Shown in pieces: positions 37,509 through 48,682 of a DNA stretch of 64,000 bases. Numbering within the stretch: the first letter of the stretch is position 1; every line of letters starts with the position of its first letter. Source of the DNA: Rosellinia necatrix (lineage: Eukaryota; Ascomycota; Sordariomycetes; Xylariales; Xylariaceae); NCBI GenBank assembly GCA_021209875.1, contig JAGYVD010000006.1:2170001-2234000 (forward strand), given 5' to 3'. The translations under genes and the position numbers were made by a program. Below the pieces are notes generated by a model. It ran no database searches and was not told the origin of the DNA. It saw only the letters and a list, made by a program, of their open reading frames with translations.

Positions 37509-38166
37509 AGCGAGGTCTAGTCACGAGAAGGTACAAGGACGACAAATAAAGGTTCGAGATTCACTTAGTTATGTGGTGATAATTATAATTTGGTAGAGGC
37601 TTAATTAGCACCTGCTCCACATCTCCAGCCATATATTTCTCGTAGTGTTATAGATATCTCCCAATCGTTTGTTTTGATCAACTCTATTATCACTATGGAA
37701 TACACCTATGCCATCCCAAACAATATAGACACCTCAGATCCTGTATTGTCAAATGTATGTGGGTCACTCCACACCTCCGGATATATATTCTACTGAATAT
37801 CCCAGGTCCTTTGACCTATCTCTGTAACTAATTCTACACCTTGAATACACCTTTAACCATCATGATGATCTACTTCTCTTGACATGTATCACCGCAATTT
37901 TTACCCAAGTTCCAATTGTTAAAAGCGTGTTGAGATTACTATACCATATAACACCCGCTGATCTTGAATCCTAGGAGCGAAGCGAAAGTCCCCCAAAAAA
38001 GAAAATTGCCTCCATCGGCTGCCTGGCTGTTTTGTACGTTTCCTTATCTTTACAAACACGCCCATCTTTCATCACCTTTGCTCTCTTGCTTGCCTGGGTG
38101 GTGGTAAGATTGATTGAAAATACCCCCTCCTCTTTCTCTTTCTCCTTCCTTCCCTCCCGACATGTC
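37509..38166. other. Intergenic between convergent genes
   Basis: About 660 bases between the DUF7924-like gene and the zinc-cluster regulator on the other strand. The sequence is AT-leaning and holds only 3' regions as far as I can see. Confidence 0.6.
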
Positions 38167-40515
38167 TTACCATGCGATATGCTCCCCGGCCTCGAGACCG
38201 AACACATCGAAAGTAAGCAGCGACATGTCGATGTCGCCCCAGTCGAGGCTGATAGGAAGCGGCAATCCGCCCGCCGCCGCCGTCGTCACGACGTCCGGGA
38301 CGTGTTGGTGGTGGTGATGGTGCATGGCGGCGATAGAGTTGGCGTCGTGGATGACGGCAGCGGCAGCGGAGGAGTCGATGTCGTCGGTCGACGAGACGCG
38401 CGATGAAGACGCGGACGACGACGTCGTCGTCGCCACAGCCACCCCTTCCCCCTGTCGATGCTGCTGCTGCTGTTGCGGCTGCCGTTCGCCGCCGGCGGCG
38501 CCGCTAAGAGCGGCCTTCATCGTCAAGAACCTCTCGTCGCCGCCACCAAAAAGCTGGATGAGACCGGTGATGGTATCCCAGACGAAGGAGGCACCGAGGC
38601 GGTTGGTGGTGACGAGGCTGCCGAGCGGAGCACCGGCGTAGGGGAAGTCGCCGGACCCGGCGCACCGCAGTACATGGTGCACGGCATCGGCGCCGATGAC
38701 AATGTCTGGGTGGGTCGGGAACAGGCGGTAGATGTTGTAGACCTCGACGAGGCCCCGGACCGCCGCCGCGCGGTCCGGCGACGGCCGCATGTACGCCGTC
38801 CGGAACGTGAACACCGCCGCGAAGAACGCCATCTCGAAGTAGTACCGCGGGTAGCACGTCGGCATCGACGGCTGGCCCTCCATCCCAGCGCAGCCGTCGC
38901 CGGGCGTCGTCACCCCCGACGCCTCGTCGATCATCGCCCGGAACCCGACGATGAGCCGCTCCGACGCCTCCGCGCCGCGGATGATCAGGACCTGGACGTC
39001 GGCGAGGCGCTCGGTGGGGACCGCGGCGGTAGCGGTAGCGGTAGCGGTGGTGACGGCGGCGGCTGTGGTTGTTGTCGTCGCGTCCTCGACGAGGATGCGC
39101 ATGAGCGCGGTCGCGTTGAGCATGAGCCTGGCGTACTGCAGCAGGACGTCGACGTCGGCGGCCCACTCGGTGGCGTAGGCGCGGTGGAGGGCCGAGAGCG
39201 ACCCGTCGAAGGTCTCGGCGAGCGACAGCTGCGCGGCCGCGCTGTCGACCTCCTCGAGCACGAGGCAGAAGTTGCACATGAGCTCGTACACCGCGAACTT
39301 GGGCCGGAAACCCGGCCGCAAGTGTGCCCCGAGCTCGTCCATCGCCCGCCGGCTGTGCTTGATGTGCGGCCGCGACGACAGCGGTGGTAGCAGGCCCAGG
39401 AACGTCGCCTCTCTTTTCGACGTGGGAAAATTGCGATTCTCAGCATGGGGCTCACATTAAGGAGTGCTTCAGGGGCGGGATGGGGGAGCATGGTTTTGGC
39501 TAGAATATCAATCCAACGGTAGGGGAATAGAAAAAAAAGCGTACTGCGTGCTAATGGCAAGACATGCTAGCCAGGTCATTTTCCGCGTCTGCACGCTGAT
39601 ACCCTCTGGCCTCAGCTCGCCTCCGAGATTGTCGGCCCGCGGTCCGGTCTTATCCAGGTCTAATCGCATGCACGCGCCGACGGCCAGGCCGATGTAGTTC
39701 CAGGTGGGGCTCGACCATTGCTGCCGCTTCGGCGTCGGCCAGAGACAAAGGAGGAGGAGCGCGTGGATCTCATGGATGGACTGGATGGCCGTGTTAGTGA
39801 ACGGCTTTAATAATTCCTCGTGGGGGAGGAGTAGGCGCTCAAATAAGCCGCTATGCCTCGGGTGGAAGTGGCTCGAGATCAGAATGATGGTCCAAAATAA
39901 CAGGGGCGACGTCGCATGGAAATCTGCCAGCGATTCGATCGGCTGGACGAAATGGGCGTTACCATGGTATTGGTCCCCGAAGCTTTATCAGGATTAGCAG
40001 CCGCTCAGCTTAGCGCGAAGACAGGTAGGGGCGGGTCAGCTATACTGTTGTATTAACTCAACTATCGTCCCCGGAGGAATGGTGACATTTCCAGTAGTAA
40101 AATCCGATAGGGGTTCTGTCACGTTGGTGAAAAAGAACGGCCCGCGGCCCCGTAGCAACTCCGGCTCCCGCAATTGAATTCCCGCCGCTAGTTGTTGGCT
40201 GCCCCCGTCGAAGGTGGTTTGCGACATGCGCAGTTGGTGAAGCTCGTTTGTGAGACTGGCCGTGAGCCTGACCCCGTGATTATGTAAGTCGTGGCTTTTC
40301 AAAGTATATATGTTTCGAGTAACCCCAGGTATGTAACGAGAACGAAAGGGCTCGACTCACTTCCGTGTTAGTATCCGCTTAAAATTCTTGTCAAACCGGC
40401 ACTCGAGTTGATGTTTGGTACACCGACTACACGGCGTGTTGGACGGCTTTTTGCGAGCATCGCAGCCTACTTTAGCCTGCCGGCAAGAAGTACAAGATCT
40501 AGGGGTTCCCGCCAT
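38167..40515 (-). CDS. Zn2Cys6 transcription factor, 686 aa
   Basis: Four exons: 40515-40361, 40267-40046, 39982-39545 and 39412-38167. The introns are 92, 63 and 132 bases and all phases close. Exon 1 encodes the DNA-binding zinc cluster CX2CX6CX10CX2CX6C (C8, C11, C18, C29, C32, C39). A basic linker and a short helix that may be the dimerisation element follow (LTASLTNELHQLR). Exons 2 to 4 form the fungal regulatory middle region: DFHATSPLLFWTIILISSHF, IHALLLLCLWPTPKRQQWS, NYIGLAVGACMRLDLDKTG and MTWLACLAISTQ, which continues across the last splice as EATFLGLLPPLSS. The C-terminus carries Gln, His, Ser/Ala and Asp/Ser low-complexity runs and a short acidic-hydrophobic end that could be an activation domain. 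It acts in the nucleus; the nearest possible targets (arabinanase, membrane protein, bicupin) are only neighbours. Exon 4 is very GC-rich. Confidence 0.87.
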
Positions 40516-42062
40516 CTCACATCCCGAGAGACGTTAACACTATTCCTTGTGCCTGCCTGCCTCCCTACCCTGAAAAACCACCGAGAATTACATTGGGGGA
40601 CCAAAAAGCAGTTAAGTCATTATGGTGGAATCCACGGGATAGGAACGGCTAGGGTTGAATTCTGATGAGACGAGGTGGGCGATGGCATTTCCGGGGCTTC
40701 CTATAGGCCAACCAATAGGCATCTTTCCGCCACACATAGCCATGCCTTGGCGTGTACCTTGGCGTCCGGGGCATGCGGCAGTGCCCTTAGTCGTTACGCC
40801 TTGTGACCGGATAAGTAGCCAGTTGATCGCATTAGGCAATGTGTTCTTGTATGTATTAGTAGATGACGTGGAATGGGGGCTTTGAAAAATACACTGCTAT
40901 GGGTAATATGGCTGACATCAAGCCTTAGTTGTGCGCTGTTTGTTCAGACCGCTGCACAATATATTTACTCTACGCGCCAAGATGTTCGTTATCAATGCGC
41001 AAGGGCTGAGATAAGCCGAAATTCAAGCCGCCGCGGCCAAAAATACCACTTTCATTCGCCAGAATGTGCCCTCGGACGGCGATTTACAACATACATCGGA
41101 TGCATTTCCCGAATAAGGATGCAGTAGCACGCGGGAAGAACCCGCCCCTTTCTCCTAGCGGCTTTCATGACTCGCCGTCGTTGGTACAATTAGGAGTATC
41201 TATAAAAGAAGCCGTCGGCCGCCCGATCTCCAAACGACGAGTACTTTGTCCCAGTTCCGGAGTATCTACTTTCGTTGAAAATTCGAAAGTTCCGCGATTC
41301 AAACTTTCTATGGTGTTGCAGATCGGATCAACACTTGGACATCACGTTCCAGAAATTGTGCGTGGTACTGCCAGGGGTGATCCCGGACCCTGCGCGGAGA
41401 GCTCCGAGGGCTCCGACAGTCCGAGCCCCCGACATTATTCAAGCCATGAGTCACTGCTGTCGCGTCGCGTAATATCATCAACTAAATTTAAACGTTCGAT
41501 GCAACTCCATTGACGTAGTTTCATGACTCGTTATGCCACCTCGTATTTCCCTTAATCACCAGGACGATGGAATATTTTTAAACTGGCGGTGTACTGACAA
41601 CGTCCCTGTCGGTGTCGGTAGTTGTCTAGCATGGGACCGCGCCGCGGAGAAGAATATCTCAAACAGCAACTGTTATTTTATAGGGTAGAAATTGACTGGA
41701 ATCGAGGAACAGCTGACCCTGCGTGCCGTCCCGTACCCCCGCGTGGGGCGTATAAGCTCTCATCCCCTGACCCCCTTCCCCAGCCTTCGAGATCCGTTTC
41801 ACGGTCGTAAATGACCTAAAATCCGTGGTGAGCCTCCGGAAGGCTCGGCTTGCGCACCCAGAGGTTGTAATCCACGAATGCTAATACCGTCTCGCCGAAC
41901 TGTAACAAAAACACTTGTAGGGCGTCAGGTGTCAGTGCTATTAATAACCAACAAGACACATGGAACTTCCAATGGTGGGCGATGATAAACTAATTTTCTG
42001 GCCTTACCAGGGTAATATCATGCCTGGCACCGGCCAGCTCGAAATCATGTAGATTCTCAAAG
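40516..42062. other. Intergenic, possible extra exon of the next gene
   Basis: About 1.5 kb. Most of it holds nothing I recognise. At the far end (about 41815-41905, minus strand) there is a coding-looking stretch, FGETVLAFVDYNLWVRKP ending at a stop. It is preceded by a TTACAG acceptor and may be a terminal exon of the membrane-protein gene upstream of it. I could not find phases that join them cleanly. Confidence 0.5.
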
Positions 42063-42698
42063 TCACTCACTGAGAATGATGTTGTATTGCCACCCTCTCA
42101 TCACGGCAAGATTCCTCGCGATTTCCTCCCGGCCTCGTACCCCCTTTAACCTAAGGACTGCAGAGAACCAGCTCTGCGGCGTCCAAGTATCCGGGAAATA
42201 AGGTCTGCCGTTAAGAGCGATGGCCTGCGCCTTATCGATCCGCTGCCCCTCTTGGGCATTCGTAACGGCAAAGATATAGATCAGTGCCGCTCCAGCGAGG
42301 AATAGGGCCGGGACGTTAAAAGAAAGCCAAAGATAATAGAAATATCGACAAAGCCTAGCAACCTCGCCGGTACGATACTGGGCCCAGTTCCTGAGCCACA
42401 GCGATACAATGCCTCCGAGGCATACAACAATGAGGGTAGTGATAGCGGCGCCGTTTGTCGTATAGGCTTGGTCAAGCAGGAAATATCGCGGCAGCCCGGA
42501 GAGACGGTGCCTTGACCCGTAGGCGTCAAAGTGGTAGATCTTGTGGTGAACCGTCTTCAACCATGCCAAAGAGCTGCTGACGAAAGAGATCTCAACGACG
42601 GAGTCGATGATGAGCAACCCGATGAATATTCGAAGGGCGGTTGATGTTTTAGAGGGCGTGTGGAATTCAGCCGCTGAGCCGTCCACGTGGAAAGCCAT
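42063..42698 (-). CDS. Multi-span membrane protein of unknown function
   Basis: Frame from ATG at 42698 to TGA at 42063, 211 residues. Hydrophobic segments lie at about residues 22-46 (ALRIFIGLLIIDSVVEISFV), 84-104 (AAITTLIVVCLGGIVSLWL) and 117-146 (YYLWLSFNVPALFLAGAALIYIF), so three and perhaps four membrane spans are likely. I do not recognise the family. The C-terminus is soluble and charged. A GTGAGT donor overlaps the last codons, and a plausible terminal exon lies at about 41815-41905, so the native protein may be longer; the true 3' end is uncertain. It lies between the zinc-cluster regulator and a gene-poor stretch, with no functional hint from neighbours. Confidence 0.65.
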   Translation of the reverse strand: MAFHVDGSAAEFHTPSKTSTALRIFIGLLIIDSVVEISFVSSSLAWLKTVHHKIYHFDAYGSRHRLSGLPRYFLLDQAYTTNGAAITTLIVVCLGGIVSLWLRNWAQYRTGEVARLCRYFYYLWLSFNVPALFLAGAALIYIFAVTNAQEGQRIDKAQAIALNGRPYFPDTWTPQSWFSAVLRLKGVRGREEIARNLAVMRGWQYNIILSE

Positions 42699-45191
42699 GG
42701 TTCTCGTAAATTGCCACGTGCAGACGGGAACTAGGAAGATGGTCTACCCAGATAAGCGAAAGGCCCTACGATGCCGTCGAGCGGCGCAGCCCAATCTTTA
42801 TCCAGCATCGCTGACTATCGAAGCCCACACTATTGATGCGACTAAGGAGCGTAAATTTTGGGTTCTCTTGATTTCACCGAAGGTGGCACACGGAATGGCG
42901 GACACGAGATTCACCGAGGTGATATATCTTACCCGCTCCCTCCACACAAAGACTTATACTCGGACTGTGAGGGTGCAGCCCACTACTTCTCAAAAGGCTA
43001 ATCAATTACTATTTAGAAAAGCGTCAACAGCCATAGGCCAATCGACAGGGATACGAGCCATCTCTTGCAATATCCCTCCAGGCTCTTGGACACTTCGGGC
43101 ACTTGGCAAACTCTAACACTCAGGCAGTTGGAGGACCAGTCAGATGGACGACTAAACTTTATCTCACAGCTAAGGGCCTTGCTCATATCCACGGCGCCGA
43201 TCAAAAACACGGCAATGCCGGCAATTCAAATGGTTGCATTGTCGGTGGAGATGTTAGAGACAATCTCGTGGGGGCTACAGTATTAATATTTCAATCCTAT
43301 CTCACTAGAGTGTTCGGTAAGTTACAAAACGGCTATTACCATCTGACAAGCAAAGCGATCAGATTCGAACGGTTTGCACATTCTGAAAGAAAGCTGTAAT
43401 TAACCGTAGATAGGTGCCTACCGTGTTCAACACCAAAACGATTTAAATTAGGCCTCTTGTAACGGGGCAATTGAATATTGTTAGGTCAAAAAATACAACC
43501 ATTATGATGCAATACTGTTCAAAGCCCCTCTACTTATACTTATCAACGTGCCATTGAGGGGCGCGATAGTCTGGCTGGGCGAACTTGGCACAATACCAAG
43601 CTTCTCCTCCTCATATTGGAGTGACCGGGCTTTTTGACGTGCACTAGTCTCGTTACCCTAGTTCTTTGCAATACCTTATGATTGCGCGTCCAATACCCAC
43701 TCTATACGGTTTATTTATTATCCGTAATAGCGCCAATACATAAAGTCCTACCAAGGAAACATAGACCAACCTATCAATCCTTGTGGCGGAAGCTATCCTC
43801 CACCGTAAAACGCTCGAACGATTCTCAAATACGGCGGGACTGCGATAAACAGAAGAGTATTCCATAGGAACTCAGGGGTTGCCTTACAAAAAAGGGGAAA
43901 TATTGGCTCAAGATCGACTAAGTTCTCTCAATCGATAAGATGGCAAGGGTCGACATTTATGAATGCCGTCTACATAGAATGATAGCGCATGAGCACCGAT
44001 CGGCCTAGCTGGCTTGCGGTCTAATGGTGCCGAGAACGCTCCGGCTCCGTGATTCAATTCCGTGTTTTGATACCGGGCGGATATAAAGCGGAAGTTTCCA
44101 TTTAGGGCTGGTTTATTTTTACCTAGCTAGACGTTTATACACTAGTTACCACCACCAATTTGTGTACAGGTGTGTACAGGTATGTACGCCTAAAGTCAGC
44201 GCAGTAATAGCACGTTTATTTATGACGTGAATGTTTGCCGAAGTCAATTCCCTAGTGCCGTAATATACTCAGGACGCACGACTGTGCCTTTTACTCTGCA
44301 TACGAGATAGAGGACCTCGACAACCATCTACTAGCGAACGCGCCAGCTTATAATCTCCCTGTCGATGACAGAAATTCTCGCGTGCACCAGGACCTAGGAC
44401 CTAGCTTTTTATATATCCAGTTCGGTTCACGAATCGTCCGGGAAATGGTACGGTATCACATGCATGGGTTAGAACACGACAGAAGGTATTAGGTACCTGG
44501 GGTAAGCCAGATTTGCCCGTTGATGGTGTAGAGGGAACATCGAATCGACGGCACACCACGATTATCGAGACTGGCAGAGAATCCCATTGGCGCGCTTCTA
44601 CGCTAGATTCTGTATTCGGTTACTTTGGAGCTGGGGGGGGCCTTACATGTGGCAGCCAGGGCTCAAAGATGCAATGCCCACCGCAGCGCTGATTCGGCCG
44701 CTTAGCGTAACTTAGCACCTAACGATGTACGATGCGCGTCAGCGGGATTCAATGACACGGGTTCGGTTAGTCTAGCAATTGTGAGCCTCTCACCTAAGAT
44801 GCACACCAGCGTCTTCTTCGCTCGTCCACCATTCACATCACCGCCAAATCTGACAGAACAGTGATGGCACGTTTAGGGCCAAGCGTCCCTAGGGCCAACA
44901 ACCTATAATTGAAACGGTGCCTAACTTAGTTTCTCCACGGCCAAACTGCTGCCACCGGTTCCTCCAATCACCACGTCGCGTCGGGGAGAAAATTACTGCA
45001 TCGGGCAATGGTTTTCACGGAGGCGGCACCAGCCGAATAAAGGGATCGCATAAATTCCAATTTCCTAGCGACTATATTAGAGCCGGCCGGAACGCCGGTC
45101 GCTGAGAGGATGGATGACCACGGCGGCAGTCGATCGACGTCAAGAACCGGGTAAAAGCTCACCAACTACGGGCACGCAGGCAACCACCACG
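42699..45191. other. Intergenic, no gene seen
   Basis: About 2.5 kb upstream of the arabinanase. Short frames here lack protein-like composition. A GTGTACAG tandem pair lies near 44162-44180. A tRNA-like stretch near 44005-44070 was examined and rejected. Confidence 0.55.
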
Positions 45192-46389
45192 ATGGCGATT
45201 CGGACATCAGCTCTGGCGCTCCTCCCGCTGCTGGGGTCGGCGCTGGGCTACGCGAACCCGCGGACCTGCACGGGAACCTGCACCAACGCGCATGACCCGT
45301 CCATCATCCGACGCTCCGATGGCACTTACTTCCGCTTCGCCACGAACGGCAAGGTCGCCGTGCACACGGCCCCGGACATCACGGGCCCGTGGACGTACAA
45401 GGGCGCCGCCATCCCATCCGGCTCTTCGATCGACCTTCCGGGTAACCAGGGTCTCTGGGTACGTCTATAGCGGAGAAACGAGACCGCTTCTCAGCCCACC
45501 AACGTCCCATCCGACCCGCGAAATATGCCACGCCCAAACTAACATCTCCCAACTTCTCTCGCACCTGTAGGCACCGGATGTCAGTCTAGTTGGCGACACG
45601 TACTACATGTACTACTCCGTCAGCCAGTTCGGGTCGCAGAACTCGGCGATCGGCGTGGCGACGTCGAAGACGCTCGACGTGGGGTCGTGGACGGACCACG
45701 GCGCGACGGGGGTCAAGTCCGGGTCCGACAAGCCGTACAACGCGATCGACGCGAACCTGATCAACGCGGACGGCAAGTACTACCTGACGTGGGGCTCGTT
45801 CTGGAAGGACATCTACCAGGCAGAGATGAAGGCGGCGCCCCTGACGCTCGCGAGCGGCGTGAGCTCGTACCAGGTCGCGTACGACCCGGCGACGACGGCG
45901 GTCGAGGGCGCGTACGTCTTCAAGTACGGCAGCTACTACTACCTCTTCTACAGCAAGGGCCAGTGCTGCGGCTACGACCAGAACATGCCCGCCGCCGGCG
46001 GCGAGTACAAGATCCTCGCCTGCCGCTCGACCTCCGTCACGGGCGGCTACGTCGACCGCAACGGCGTCGCCTGCACCAACGGCGGCGGCACCGTCGTGCT
46101 CGAGTCCCACAACAACGTCTACGGGCCCGGCGGCCAGGGCGTGTACCAGGATCCCACCTACGGCCCGGTAAGTGCGAGAAATGACCCGGCCAACGCAACG
46201 TCAGGAGTGGCAACTTGCCCGCATGTGACGTATGCGAGAGAGAGAGAGAGCGCAATGTACTAACCCTGTTGGTGTCCTGCACAGATCCTCTACTACCACT
46301 ACGTCGACAAGACTATCGGTTACGCAGACGGCGACAAGCGATTCGGTTGGAATACCATTGATTTCTCGAGCGGCTGGCCTGTGGTTTAG
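45192..46389 (+). CDS. GH43 endo-alpha-1,5-L-arabinanase, 322 aa, secreted
   Basis: Three exons: 45192-45458, 45571-46167 and 46285-46389, all phase 0 with GT-AG introns of 112 and 117 bases. The ATG at 45192 is chosen because it begins a signal peptide ([21 protein letters not shown]). The enzyme hydrolyses alpha-1,5 linkages inside arabinan side chains of pectin. Catalytic signatures are visible: HDPSIIRR with the general base Asp35, NAIDANLI with the pKa-modulating Asp149, and [10 protein letters not shown] with the general acid Glu201. Length matches fungal arabinanases of this family. Exons are much richer in G and C than the introns and flanks, as often seen for secreted enzymes in this window. 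The second intron contains a GA run near 46232-46249. There is no neighbouring pectinase gene, so it is not part of an evident cluster. Confidence 0.93.
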
Positions 46390-48238
46390 TCCCGTTGACC
46401 ATGTACATACTTATCTTGTGGCAACGTTTCTACCGAGACGAGAATAGGCTGTGACGAAGGGTAGAAATAGCGCGAAGAGGAAAACCGTAACTAGCACGAA
46501 GCCTATTGAATGTTCACCCGTGATTTCCGTTGGTGATTATAGAGACTGAAGTTGTTTTAATAAACTGCGACCAAGGTATCGCAATTGGTATTAGTATGCT
46601 CGAAGGGCAAAATCGTGATAAGAGAATAAGCGATAGCCGAGTGAAGTAAACGAGCGATAGTTCGGCGCTAAATGAGACAAGCGAGCGACAATTCAACGAC
46701 TGAGATAGCTCGACATGCCTGAGCAAGTACGCAAATAACGCGTACCTACGGTGAAGAGGTTGAAAATTAATAAAACATGTTGCCTACTCTCCTAGTTCCT
46801 AGTAACAGAATTAAGCGAGCAGCAATTTAAGTATATACGCTGTAACCTACCCTGAAGTGCACATTTTACAGGGCCACCATACCGACTCAATGAATTAGCA
46901 CTGCCCTTCATACTAAGCATTCAATATTGCGTACAAATATTGTAATGTTGGTATGGAAGCCTCGAGGACTGGAAGTTTTGGCATCCAGAAATGGAGTCCT
47001 CCATACCACACTCGCCCCACAAAACAAACACCTCGAAATAACCATCGAGAAAATAAGCTGAGAAAATTAAAAAAAAATATGTTCTATTAGATCTGAACGA
47101 TACCTAAGATTTCTATATTAGACTCCCTGATGTAGAAATAAAGTGAGAATATGCGAGTAATTGCTATTAATAGACAGCCATGACTGGTTGTACAGTCTTA
47201 CCTTCTTTCTAGAATTAGTTCTCTTAACTCGCGGCAACGTCTAGAGCCAATCAGAGCCAATCATCAATTTCAATCACGACTTCATCATTTTAGTGCTAGA
47301 TAGAGCAGGCCTCCAGTGCTAAGAGATGCATCATGGCAGAACAGTACATATACAACTCAGCATTGATTACGGCTATTATTCAGTTCTAGTATTAAACCTA
47401 CAACAGGTCTTGTCAGAGTGCTTGTAATCCTTTGCCTAAGTAGAGAAATGCGCCAGTATTGGGAAGGGAATGGTGCCTACCCATCAAGAGCAGTTCCCTG
47501 TAGGCCCGAAGGCTGGTTTATAGGCACACCTGCATTCTAGAAATACTAAAGTGGGTGACGTCTAATGCTCAAGGATGCGTGGCGGGTGGGAAAAGGGGCA
47601 AGTCCGGTAAAAAGCTCCTGAGGCATACTTAGCTCGATGCTTATACTAAGGCAACATGGCTCACGGTTCGAACCCAGTCCAGACCCATATACAACCCATT
47701 TTGTGGTGTCCGGGCCAGCCCATTTCCTGGCTTTAGTAAGACTGAGCGATGAAATTTAGGGTATTCGCCAGCCAAGATGGGGCGGCAAGACATAACGGCC
47801 CCCGGCCACGTCACCGAATTGGCAATGTGTACCGTTTTCCAGGGCTAAGGTTCTTTTGGCACTGGTCTGAAATACTTCGTGGCCAGGTGTGTAGACCTAA
47901 TCATGCGCAATTCTTAGCTAGCCTAGGCCAAGGCAGAGATCGCGTGGATAATGTATCCGCGGCAAAGTCAAAGTAAATTTAACCCCTGAGCTACTTTGCA
48001 AGGCAGATAGACGAATAAATGTAGCAACTACTAGGTAGCAGCAATATTAACTAGAATATTGCGGTGTATCCATCGTCTTTGTTACGTTTTAACGCCGCTA
48101 GCCCCAGGAGAGAGCCTAGGGCGCTCATCGTAAACCTAGAAAGATGAGCTCAGTGCATCATCTCATTGCTTCACCCTCAAGTCGTCTGGCTCTACAGCCC
48201 TAATAAAGGCGCGAAATGGAGTATGTTGCGAGGGGGAA
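46390..48238. other. Intergenic, no gene seen
   Basis: About 1.8 kb. An imperfect inverted repeat (GTATGGAAGCCTCGAGGACT on one side, AGTCCTCCATAC on the other) lies near 46951-47018. Around 46617-46705 there are loosely repeated GAGCGATAG/GAGCGACA units. None of these has a known function. Confidence 0.5.
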
Positions 48239-48682
48239 CTAGTCTCCGACGGCAAAGCATATACAATTACATCCACCTATCATGGGGGCACACTCAAAAT
48301 GTACACGAGTCACACACTCCCACCAACTAGTCCAGGCGCGAGTGGTGGATACGTGACAACACAAATCAAAGCCTATGCCTTGACCAGTGATACAGATGCC
48401 TTTAGGACTGGAGCGGGCGCTTATCGAAATGCAAGAGACTGGGCAAAGCAGATGAGAGACGAACCAATCAAGAAGGCGAACGAGACGGTGGCATGAGTCG
48501 AAACTAGCCCATCGGCACCTCTAGACGACCTAGCTCTAAGCTTTGCCTCCAGTCAACGAACACTGACACAGTTCCGTCTTGATCGCACCGCCGCGTCCTC
48601 CCTTGAAGACTCTGACACTTCTGCGGATGAACTAGGGCAGGATATGCCCTCGGCAAAACGTGCTCGACGCCGCGGCCGGTAA
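48239..48682 (+). pseudogene. Truncated, interrupted DUF7924-like gene relic
   Basis: One reading frame encodes the C-terminal part of the same family as the gene at 36000-37508. DGKAYTITSTYHGGTLKMYT corresponds to DNSAYTFSAAYYGGLLRLFA there, and AFRTGAGAYRNARDWAKQMRDE corresponds to LIRGATAFRNLRELAKEFRD. A TGA at about 48494 interrupts the frame. Beyond it the frame continues open for about 61 codons of plausible tail (SAPLDDLALSFASSQRTLTQ) to a basic end, KRARRRGR, and a TAA at 48680. The catalytic-type core and N-terminus are missing. The TGA could derive from CGA or TGG by a single transition. The relic is closer to the common family consensus than the intact copy is, so it is probably a remnant of a separate paralogue. 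Confidence 0.8.

Noticed and set aside
38458..39390. Long plus-strand frame opposite the zinc-cluster regulator
   Set aside because: Arg/Gly/Val-rich shadow of a very GC-rich exon; the minus-strand reading has a complete zinc cluster and consistent introns.
39413..39544. Apparent frameshift in the zinc-cluster regulator
   Set aside because: A 132-base intron with matching phase restores the expected CLAISTQEATFLGLLPPL junction, so the gene is intact.
41064..41513. 149-codon plus-strand frame
   Set aside because: No recognisable family, codon use resembles intergenic DNA, and no splice partners.
42607..43116. 169-codon plus-strand frame
   Set aside because: Its first part is antisense to the membrane-protein gene and the rest lacks protein-like composition.
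44005..44070. tRNA-like stretch with a GATTCAATTCC box
   Set aside because: The D-arm-like and T-loop-like motifs are present, but the T stem and acceptor stem do not pair.
47655..47685. GGTTCGAACCC resembling a tRNA B box
   Set aside because: No matching A box or cloverleaf could be formed upstream; probably chance.
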